A stretch of DNA of 5,648 nucleotides from Proteobacteria bacterium UBA664 (GTDB lineage: Bacteria > Pseudomonadota > Gammaproteobacteria > UBA7966): positions 1 through 5,648 of the forward strand of contig DBNU01000015.1 in assembly GCA_002299125.1 (NCBI GenBank), written 5' to 3'. The notes under the pieces are model-generated. The model did not search any database, was not told where the DNA came from, and was given only the letters and a program-made list of their open reading frames with translations. A program made the translations under genes and the position numbers. Below are positions 1 to 4,642 of the stretch, one piece after another. The first letter of the stretch is position 1. Each line of letters opens with the position of its first letter.

Positions 1-702
1 CTGCGCGACCCGCAACTGGCCGATCTGCGCCTCCGTCGCGCCCTCGCCCTCGCCCTCGACCGCACGCGGCTGACACAACGCCTGCTGGGCGGACATGCCC
101 GACCGGCCGACGGCCTGCTCGGGCCCGGCCACTGGGCCGGCGGTGGCGAGGCGGCAGCCCCCGAGGGCGATGCCGATGAGGCCCGCCGCCTCTTCACTGC
201 CCTCGGCATCGCGCCTGATCGACCGCGCACGCTCGAACTGTCGACCAGCGGCAATCCCGAGCGGCTGCGCCTGGCAGCGGCCCTGGCCGCTGAACTCGCC
301 CCTTACGGCCTCGAGATCCGCATCCGGAGCGCGGACTGGGCCGCCTTTTACGCCGCCGTGCGCGCCGGCCGCTTCCAGCTCTGTCTGCTGCAGTGGGTGG
401 GTTTGAAGCTGCCCGACATTTACCGCCATGCCCTGCATTCGAGCGCCATCCCGCCCGCGGGTGCCAACCGTGGGGGTGTGACCGACCCCAGACTGGATGC
501 GCTCATCGAGGCGGCCGAAACGGCCAGCCCAGAGGCCGCACCAACCGCCTGGCGGGCGGTGCGCGCACACCTGCGTGACACACTGCCGTTCATCCCGCTC
601 TGGTTCGAGGACGCCACGGCGGTGGTCGGACCGCGTGCCCAGGATTACTCGCTGGCTGCCGACGGCAGTCTGGATGGACTCGTGAGGCTGCGGGGGCCGT
701 GA
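1..702 (+). CDS. ABC transporter solute-binding protein, family 5 (peptide/oligopeptide type), C-terminal part
   Basis: The frame is open from base 1 and ends at TGA 700-702, giving 233 residues of a protein whose N-terminus lies outside the window. Near the left edge, residues 9-24 (LRLRRALALALDRTRL) match the conserved 'VRxALAxAIDR' helix of the SBP_bac_5 family. The end (LPFIPLWFEDATAVV, then a short Gly-containing tail) matches that family's C-terminal 'P..PLW' segment. Family members are periplasmic or lipid-anchored receptors that deliver peptides, nickel, opines or similar ligands to a Dpp/Opp-type ABC transporter. The ligand cannot be read from this fragment. The Ala/Arg-rich composition follows the high GC content. 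No permease or ATPase genes follow, so any partners lie upstream or elsewhere. The family call is firm; the substrate is unknown. Confidence 0.86.
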   Translation: MRDPQLADLRLRRALALALDRTRLTQRLLGGHARPADGLLGPGHWAGGGEAAAPEGDADEARRLFTALGIAPDRPRTLELSTSGNPERLRLAAALAAELAPYGLEIRIRSADWAAFYAAVRAGRFQLCLLQWVGLKLPDIYRHALHSSAIPPAGANRGGVTDPRLDALIEAAETASPEAAPTAWRAVRAHLRDTLPFIPLWFEDATAVVGPRAQDYSLAADGSLDGLVRLRGP

Positions 703-841
703 GGGCCCGTGCGGTCGCCGTCCGGCGTCGGGCGCACACCCCACGCCACGGGCTTGTACGCCTTCGGGTTCATGTCATTCGCCCGCGCGGGACGTATCCT
801 CGGCGATCAACTGCCACCCGGACCGTCGCTCCATCCCAGCC

Positions 842-1327
842 ATGCCAGCCGATCAGATCCGCATCGATGTCCCCGACCAGACCCTGAGCCTCCATGCCGG
901 CGGGGTGGAACTCGCCCGCTGGTCGGTCTCCACCGCGCGCAACGGCGTGGGCGAGCACGCGGGCAGCGAGTGCACACCGCGGGGCCTGCATCGGGTGAGC
1001 GAGAAGATCGGTTCCGGCGCACCGCTGCACGCCGTGTTCGTGGGACGGCAGCCGACCGGCGAGATCTGGAGCCCGGCCCTCGCCGCAGAGCATCCCGGCC
1101 GCGACTGGATCCTCACGCGCATCCTGTGGCTGGAGGGCTGCGAGCCCGGGCGCAATCAGGGCGGGACGGTAGACACCCGTGCCCGTTACATCTACATCCA
1201 CGGTGCCCCTGCCGACGCTGTCATGGGTGTGCCCGGCTCGCGCGGCTGTGTACGCATGCACGGACCCGACATTATCGAACTGTTCGAGCGCACCCCGGTC
1301 GGCTGCGTGGTCGAGATCTGCGGTTGA
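842..1327 (+). CDS. L,D-transpeptidase (YkuD domain), short form without signal peptide
   Basis: A 161-residue protein made almost entirely of a YkuD catalytic domain. These enzymes use a cysteine to cross-link peptidoglycan stem peptides (3-3 links) or attach proteins to the wall, normally in the periplasm. Visible landmarks are the N-terminal strand IRIDVPDQTLSL, the STARNG turn (30-35), TPRG (45-48), WILTRILWL (89-97), YIHG with candidate catalytic His120, and SRGCVRM (133-139) with candidate nucleophile Cys136. The usual S/T-H-G-C motif has Arg134 in place of His. The ATG at 842 begins directly at the domain. The frame is open further upstream, but I see no hydrophobic export signal there and no ATG, GTG or TTG between about 743 and 842. 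No clear Shine-Dalgarno precedes it. A weak -10-like TATCCT lies at 795-800 without a good -35. It stands alone between unrelated genes on the same strand. The family is certain; activity and location are not. Confidence 0.9.
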   Translation: MPADQIRIDVPDQTLSLHAGGVELARWSVSTARNGVGEHAGSECTPRGLHRVSEKIGSGAPLHAVFVGRQPTGEIWSPALAAEHPGRDWILTRILWLEGCEPGRNQGGTVDTRARYIYIHGAPADAVMGVPGSRGCVRMHGPDIIELFERTPVGCVVEICG

Positions 1328-1426
1328 GGTTCAGGTAGCGGCAGCCGGCGAGCAACCACCACCGCATTGCGTCCCCGGCGTGGAGCGGTGTCAACCATCG
1401 ACAGGCTCTCGCGTTGATGGAACAAG

Positions 1427-1447
1427 CGGCGGGAATCGGTTCCGCCG
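1427..1447 (+). other. Predicted hairpin 1 upstream of the DUF3106 gene
   Basis: Bases 1427-1435 and 1440-1447 can pair as an 8-bp stem (4+4 bp) with one bulged G at 1431 and a TCGG loop. It lies in the 197-base gap between the transpeptidase stop and the DUF3106 start. No T-run follows, so it does not look like a classical intrinsic terminator. It was identified by eye; folding energy was not computed. Confidence 0.4.
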
Positions 1448-1465
1448 ACAGCCACCGGAATCACT

Positions 1466-1496
1466 CAGGCATCGAGGAACTGGAATTCCATGCCTG
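1466..1496 (+). other. Predicted bulged hairpin 2 upstream of the DUF3106 gene
   Basis: CAGGCAT at 1466-1472 is the exact reverse complement of ATGCCTG at 1490-1496. Inside, GGAA (1476-1479) pairs with TTCC (1486-1489) around a six-base loop, leaving CGA (1473-1475) as a one-sided bulge. The total is 11 bp. It ends 28 bases before the chosen ATG at 1525, so it would lie in the mRNA leader if transcription starts upstream. There is no T-run after it. Confidence 0.45.
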
Positions 1497-1524
1497 GCTC
1501 ACGACTCACCCTATGGGGGCCCTC

Positions 1525-2073
1525 ATGCTTGAATCGGATACCAGCCGGTCCACCCGGCGATTGGCCGCGGTACTGATCGCACTCTGCGGCCTGGCCCTGG
1601 CCGTGCGGGCAGAGGAGCCCGGCCTTCCGGCACCCGACCCGACCGGGCACACCAGCGCCGTGCCGCTGGATCCGCTTCCCAATGTGGGCGATGGAAACCG
1701 CTTGACCGACACCGAGCGGCAGTGGCTTCAGGATGGCCTCGCGCGCTGGCGATCGTTGCCCCCAGGTCAGCAGGCCCGTGTGTTTGAACAGCTGACCCGC
1801 TTCCAGCAACTGCCACCCGAGGAGCGCGCTCGACTGATCGACCGCCTCCAGAATTTCGAAGGGCTGCCACCGGAGCAGCGTGCTGCGCTGCGCGAGGGCT
1901 TCCGTCGCTTCCAGCAACTGCCACCCGAGGAGCGCGCGGCCTGGCGCGAACGCCTGCGCGACTTGCCACCCGAGGAGCGCGCGGCCTGGCGCGAACGCCT
2001 CCGCAATCAATCATCGGAGCGGCAGGCGTTGCCCCCTCCGGCGGAGCGATCCGCGCGGGACGGGGCTCCGTGA
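1525..2073 (+). CDS. Exported DUF3106-type protein with LPPEERA repeats
   Basis: A 182-residue protein. Residues 1-29 look like a Sec signal peptide: Arg8, Arg11 and Arg12, a hydrophobic core (LAAVLIALCGLALAV), and a V-R-A cleavage site before Glu30. The mature part has a Pro-rich linker, then an amphipathic, charged region with five LPP repeats starting at residues 78, 96, 114, 132 and 147 (spacing 18, 18, 18, 15). Each reads roughly LPPE(E/Q)RA..R..L, as in DUF3106 proteins, whose function is not known to me. The repeats probably form short helices broken at each Pro-Pro, perhaps a periplasmic helical hairpin or coiled array. The frame is open back beyond 1414, but the ATG at 1525 is preferred because it places the signal peptide at the N-terminus and follows a GGGGG stretch at 1515-1519. 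ATG 1513 is the alternative, adding four residues. It converges with the gene ending at 2131. Confidence 0.8.
   Translation: MLESDTSRSTRRLAAVLIALCGLALAVRAEEPGLPAPDPTGHTSAVPLDPLPNVGDGNRLTDTERQWLQDGLARWRSLPPGQQARVFEQLTRFQQLPPEERARLIDRLQNFEGLPPEQRAALREGFRRFQQLPPEERAAWRERLRDLPPEERAAWRERLRNQSSERQALPPPAERSARDGAP
1798..1937 (+). repeat. 32-bp direct repeat, copies 108 bp apart, in the DUF3106 gene
   Basis: Bases 1798-1829 and 1906-1937 are identical over 32 bp. They encode parts of repeat units 2 and 4 (FQQLPPEERA). The 108-bp distance equals two 18-codon units, and unit 3 between them has diverged. Identity extends over codon third positions, so it is more than protein-level conservation. Confidence 0.85.
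1919..2000 (+). repeat. 37-bp tandem direct repeat, period 45 bp, in the DUF3106 gene
   Basis: Bases 1919-1955 and 1964-2000 are identical over 37 bp and encode LPPEERAAWRERL twice (residues 132-144 and 147-159). The period of 45 bp (15 codons) is one unit minus three codons relative to the 54-bp unit seen earlier in the gene. This suggests a recent duplication with a 9-bp shortening. Confidence 0.88.
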
Positions 2074-2093
2074 TTGAGGGCACCGCCGCGACG

Positions 2094-2111
2094 ACCGGGG
2101 ATCCACCCGGT
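2094..2111. terminator. Small inverted repeat between convergent genes, possible terminator stem
   Basis: ACCGGG (2094-2099) and CCCGGT (2106-2111) form a perfect 6-bp stem with a six-base loop. It sits in the 57-base gap between the convergent stops at 2073 and 2131, where a shared transcription end is expected. Neither side has a T-run, so a Rho-independent role is doubtful. Confidence 0.25.
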
Positions 2112-2130
2112 GCATCGAACACCCTCTCCG

Positions 2131-2604
2131 CTACTCCGTGACCTCGATGGTGATCACCTCCGAAAACACCGGCCGCTCGTGCGGGCGGTGCAGATGGTCC
2201 CCCAGGAGCAGTTGCAGGGTGTGACGTCCCGGTGGCAGGGAAATCTCGGTCTCCGTCTGGCCTTTGCCGAAATGTCGATGGTGGTCGTCCGCCGGGATCG
2301 GCGCAGCGAGGGGCGGCAACGGGGCGTTGATGACCAGGTGGTGGTGCCCGGTTCCGGGGAACTCGACCCCGGCCGGGGCCACGCCCATGTGGCGCAGTCC
2401 AAAGCGCACGATGACCGGGCTTGGCAGGCGTTCCCCGTTCCGGGGGCTGATGAAGTACAGCTCGGCGGCCGGTGCGGGCAACGTCGCCTCAGTTGCGGCC
2501 GCCGCGAGGACCGCAGCATCCCGGCCGAAGAGGATGGCCACGCCAGCCAGGATGCCGAGGCGTAGAGCGCGTGCGGATCGGGCGGGGGTTGGTACTGGAT
2601 GCAT
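2131..2604 (-). CDS. Exported DUF4399 protein, His-rich
   Basis: A 157-residue protein of the DUF4399 family, whose function is not established as far as I know. The N-terminus has Arg9, Arg12 and Arg15 followed by a hydrophobic stretch (LGILAGVAILF) and an Ala-rich segment, consistent with export and cleavage near residues 36-37. The Arg-Asp pair at 28-29 interrupts the core, so membrane retention is possible. The domain starts around residue 48 (ELYFISPRNGERL). It includes VEFPGTGHHHLVI (80-92), a Pro-rich loop, DDHHRHFGKGQTE (106-118), LPPGRHTLQLLLGDHLH (123-139) and a final beta strand. The three His clusters (87-89, 108-111, 137-142) suggest metal binding, which is my inference. Start: the ATG at 2604 has GGGAG (complement of 2614-2618) nine bases upstream; the frame also reaches a GTG at 2655. 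It is divergent from mlaF and convergent with the DUF3106 gene. Confidence 0.85.
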   Translation of the reverse strand: MHPVPTPARSARALRLGILAGVAILFGRDAAVLAAAATEATLPAPAAELYFISPRNGERLPSPVIVRFGLRHMGVAPAGVEFPGTGHHHLVINAPLPPLAAPIPADDHHRHFGKGQTETEISLPPGRHTLQLLLGDHLHRPHERPVFSEVITIEVTE

Positions 2605-2653
2605 GGCTCCGTTCTCCCGGGCTTGCCCCGCCGCAGCAGGTGTCTGCCTGCGC

Positions 2654-2669
2654 ACCCGCGAGCGCGGGT
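2654..2669. promoter_or_regulatory. Palindrome A in the divergent intergenic region
   Basis: ACCCGCG (2654-2660) and CGCGGGT (2663-2669) are perfect 7-bp inverted arms separated by AG. The site lies 50 bases upstream of the DUF4399 start and 182 bases upstream of the mlaF start. It could be an operator for a dimeric regulator or a hairpin in the DUF4399 leader. No regulator is identifiable. Confidence 0.4.
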
Positions 2670-2694
2670 CGCAACGGTCACTGTGCCAAGACTA

Positions 2695-2716
2695 CCTCCT
2701 GAAACGCCGCAGGAGG
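2695..2716. promoter_or_regulatory. Palindrome B in the divergent intergenic region
   Basis: CCTCCTG (2695-2701) and CAGGAGG (2710-2716) are perfect 7-bp inverted arms around an 8-base spacer. The spacing suits a dimeric DNA-binding protein, and the site sits between two divergent genes. Each arm also spells AGGAGG on one strand, but no sensible start codon follows at ribosome-binding distance, so I do not read it as a Shine-Dalgarno. Confidence 0.4.
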
Positions 2717-2812
2717 CGATCGTAGTCGCGCGCGGCGCTGTCGGACGCGTGAACCGGCGCGGCCGTAGAGCCCGTCGCGACGTCTCTCACTTGGGTATCC
2801 GCCGGCTACGCG

Positions 2813-2841
2813 TTGACGGCACCGAGACAGGCCATGAGAAT
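2813..2841 (+). promoter_or_regulatory. Candidate sigma70-type promoter for the mla operon
   Basis: TTGACG at 2813-2818 (5 of 6 to the -35 consensus) is followed after exactly 17 bases by GAGAAT at 2836-2841 (4 of 6 to TATAAT, keeping the key A2 and T6). The predicted transcript start would be about 2847-2850, right at the mlaF ATG at 2851, implying a leaderless or nearly leaderless message. Other promoters further upstream are possible. Confidence 0.45.
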
Positions 2842-2850
2842 CCGGGGACC

Positions 2851-3693
2851 ATGTCCAAAGCGGTAGACCGAAACTCCCCTGCATTGTCCGCCCGCGAAGC
2901 TGCCGTCCGGATCCAGGGCGTGACCTTCCGCCGTGGCGAGCGTGTCATCTTCGAAGACGTGGACGTCCACATCCCACGAGGCAAGGTCACGGCCATCATG
3001 GGACCAAGCGGCTGTGGCAAGACCACACTGCTTGGCGTCATCGGTGGTTCCGTCCGTCCGGAAGCGGGCAGCGTGGATGTGCTGGGGCACTCCCTTGTCG
3101 GCCTATCGCGGGCCGGTCTCATGCGGGTGCGCCGTTCCATCGGCATGCTCTTCCAGAGCGGTGCCCTGTTCACGGACCTCTCGGTTTTCGACAACGTGGC
3201 CTTCCCGCTGCGCGAGCACACGCGGCTGCCCGAGGAACTCATCCGCGACCTCGTCCTGATGAAGCTCGAGGCCGTGGGCCTGCGCGGTGCACACACCCTC
3301 ATGCCGTCGCAGTTGTCGGGGGGCATGGGGCGGCGGGTGGCGCTCGCCCGCGCCATCGCCCTCGACCCCACGATCATGCTCTACGACGAGCCCTTCACCG
3401 GCCAGGACCCGATCTCGATGGGTGTGCTGCTGCGGCTCATCCGGCTGCTGAATGACGTCCTCGGCCTCACCACGGTGGTCGTCTCGCACGACATCCACGA
3501 AACGGCGAGCATCGCCGACTACATCTACCTGCTGGATCGCGGGCATGTCGCTGCCTGCGGCACGCCTGAGGAGCTGCGTCAGGGCTCGGCCTGGGCCCGC
3601 CAGTTCATGAACGCCGAGCCAGACGGCCCGGTGCCCTTCCACTACGGCGGTCCATCCATAGCGGCCGATCTGCTGGGCCTTGCCGAGGCATGA
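2851..3693 (+). CDS. mlaF: MlaF, ATPase subunit of the Mla phospholipid ABC transporter
   Basis: A 280-residue cytoplasmic ABC ATPase (E. coli MlaF is about 269) that powers phospholipid movement between inner membrane and periplasm as part of MlaFEDB. Visible motifs: Walker A GPSGCGKT (51-58), Q-loop Gln102 in the family-typical LFQSGALFTDLSVFDNVAFP, signature LSGGM (155-159), Walker B IMLYDE (175-180), D-loop GQD (184-186) and switch His213. The C-terminal tail (DGPVPFHYGG then ADLL) matches the MlaF extension that contacts the partner ATPase and MlaB. The ATG at 2851 gives a family-normal length. The frame is open upstream to at least 2599, but that sequence looks non-coding. The ribosome site is weak (GGGGA at 2844-2848 is too close), and a promoter-like element lies immediately upstream. 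The stop overlaps an ATG (ATGA at 3690-3693). Confidence 0.97.
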   Translation: MSKAVDRNSPALSAREAAVRIQGVTFRRGERVIFEDVDVHIPRGKVTAIMGPSGCGKTTLLGVIGGSVRPEAGSVDVLGHSLVGLSRAGLMRVRRSIGMLFQSGALFTDLSVFDNVAFPLREHTRLPEELIRDLVLMKLEAVGLRGAHTLMPSQLSGGMGRRVALARAIALDPTIMLYDEPFTGQDPISMGVLLRLIRLLNDVLGLTTVVVSHDIHETASIADYIYLLDRGHVAACGTPEELRQGSAWARQFMNAEPDGPVPFHYGGPSIAADLLGLAEA

Positions 3694-3803
3694 GCATCCC
3701 TTCGCCAGCCATGCCTGCCTCATCCTCCCCTGGGTCGGCAGCCGCAACCGCAGGGCTGGCCACCAGGCCCCACGCCCCTCTGCCCGGGCCGCCACCCGCA
3801 TGA
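3690..3803 (+). CDS. Candidate 37-residue Pro/Ala/Ser-rich small ORF linking mlaF and mlaE
   Basis: This open frame exactly fills the 106-base gap between mlaF and mlaE. Its ATG (3690-3692) overlaps the mlaF TGA as ATGA, and its TGA (3801-3803) overlaps the mlaE ATG (3800-3802) as ATGA. It encodes 37 residues with 10 Pro, 9 Ala and 6 Ser, ending PGPPPA. A second in-frame ATG is at 3711. GAGG at 3685-3688 is too close to act as a normal ribosome site, so translation would depend on coupling to mlaF termination. The peptide has no membrane segment or known domain. A plausible role is translational coupling from mlaF to mlaE, with the Pro-Pro-Pro (34-36) as a possible EF-P-sensitive pause. The alternative is chance: GC-rich spacer DNA favours Pro and Ala codons and few stops. 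Confidence 0.4.
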   Translation: MSIPSPAMPASSSPGSAAATAGLATRPHAPLPGPPPA

Positions 3804-4576
3804 CCGAGATACTGCACGCTCTTGGCCGCACGGGTATCGGTGCCTTTGAGTCCCTCGGGCGATCTGCCCTGCTGTTCCTCTACACTTGGCGCGGCATGGG
3901 CGAGGTGCTCACTCGCCCGCGACTCGTGCTGCAGCAGGTCTACGCGACCGGCGTGCTGTCGCTGGTGATCATCAGCGTCTCCGGGCTCTTCGTCGGCATG
4001 GTCCTGGGACTCCAGGGCTACAACACGCTGGTCGGCTTCGGTGCCGAGGAGCAGCTCGGCGTGATGGTGGCGCTCTCCTTGGTGCGGGAACTCGGGCCGG
4101 TGGTCTCGGCCCTGCTCTTCGCCGGCCGCGCGGGATCGGCGCTCACGGCGGAGATCGGCCTGATGAAGGCCACCGAGCAACTCGCCGCCATGGAGATGAT
4201 GGCCGTGGATCCGCTGCACCGCGTGATCGCCCCGCGTCTGCTTGGCGGGATCATCGCGCTGCCCCTGCTGGCCTCGATCTTCAATACCGTCGGTGTGTGG
4301 GGCGGCTGGTTGGTGGGCGTGGGCCTGCTCGGCGTGCACGACGGCTCCTACTGGGCCCACATCGAAACCACCGTCGACCTGCGTGACGACGTGGTGAACG
4401 GACTCATCAAGAGTGTGGTCTTCGGGGTGGCCGTCACCTGGATCGCCGTGTTCGAGGGCTACGATACGGTGCCGACTTCCGAGGGCATCAGCCGCTCGAC
4501 CACGCGCACCGTGGTGCACGCCTCGCTCGCCATCCTTGCACTCGACTTCCTCCTCACCGCCCTGATGTTCGACTGA
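3800..4576 (+). CDS. mlaE: MlaE, permease subunit of the Mla phospholipid transporter
   Basis: A 258-residue inner-membrane protein, essentially the E. coli length (260). MlaE dimers form the lipid pathway of MlaFEDB, with MlaD above and MlaF below. An N-terminal amphipathic helix (about 5-33) precedes hydrophobic segments near 48-70, 98-116, 148-178, 202-218 and 238-256. Highly conserved stretches include GLQGYNTL (71-77 region), RELGPVVSALLFAGRAGSALTAEIG (from 96), MKATEQLAAMEMMAVDP (122-138), NGLIKSVVFG (200-209) and the C-terminal ISRSTTRTVVH (230-240) and LDFLLTALMF. Arg96/Glu97 correspond to the conserved pair lining the E. coli cavity. The ATG at 3800 gives the normal length; the only in-frame alternative I see upstream is a TTG at 3680 inside mlaF, which would add 40 unconserved residues. 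No Shine-Dalgarno is visible, which makes coupling from the upstream overlapping small frame attractive. Confidence 0.97.
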   Translation: MTEILHALGRTGIGAFESLGRSALLFLYTWRGMGEVLTRPRLVLQQVYATGVLSLVIISVSGLFVGMVLGLQGYNTLVGFGAEEQLGVMVALSLVRELGPVVSALLFAGRAGSALTAEIGLMKATEQLAAMEMMAVDPLHRVIAPRLLGGIIALPLLASIFNTVGVWGGWLVGVGLLGVHDGSYWAHIETTVDLRDDVVNGLIKSVVFGVAVTWIAVFEGYDTVPTSEGISRSTTRTVVHASLAILALDFLLTALMFD

Positions 4577-4594
4577 ACGCGCGCGGCCGTATCC

Positions 4595-4611
4595 CGCCCG
4601 CGCTGCGGGCG
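4595..4611 (+). other. Strong GC hairpin between mlaE and mlaD
   Basis: CGCCCGC (4595-4601) pairs perfectly with GCGGGCG (4605-4611) around a three-base loop, or six pairs with a five-base loop. Outer GGCCG (4585-4589) and CGGCC (4619-4623) can add a second stem. No T-run follows and mlaD continues the operon, so it is more likely an mRNA processing, stability or partial attenuation element than a full terminator. Confidence 0.45.
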
Positions 4612-4632
4612 AACAGACCGGCCGTGCGCCAC

Positions 4633-4636
4633 GGAG
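4633..4636 (+). promoter_or_regulatory. Ribosome binding site of mlaD
   Basis: GGAG at 4633-4636 lies six bases before the ATG at 4643. This fixes the mlaD start and shows that mlaD has its own ribosome site, unlike mlaE. Confidence 0.7.
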
Positions 4637-4642
4637 CGCACC

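Noticed and set aside
694..708. Five-bp inverted repeat at the end of the solute-binding protein gene as a terminator
   Set aside because: Short stem overlapping the stop codon, with no T-run; not distinguishable from GC-rich background.
699..887. A GTG-started frame overlapping the solute-binding protein stop (GTGA) and running into the transpeptidase gene
   Set aside because: Very Arg-rich, no domain, overlaps the transpeptidase start by 45 bases out of frame. A single stop overlap is not enough evidence.
709..1338. A 209-codon plus-strand frame across the transpeptidase gene
   Set aside because: It is an out-of-frame shadow of the YkuD-domain protein, rich in Arg and Pro, with no domain of its own.
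1465..2122. Minus-strand frames of 181 and 199 codons across the DUF3106 gene
   Set aside because: They mirror the repeat region and have no recognisable domain or start context; the plus-strand product has a signal peptide and family repeats.
2670..2690. Sigma54-like TGGCAC...TTGC on the minus strand upstream of the DUF4399 gene
   Set aside because: The spacing between the GG and GC elements is 13 bases rather than the required 10.
3680..3799. N-terminal extension of MlaE from a TTG at 3680
   Set aside because: It would add 40 residues not seen in MlaE and start inside mlaF; the ATG at 3800 gives the normal family length.
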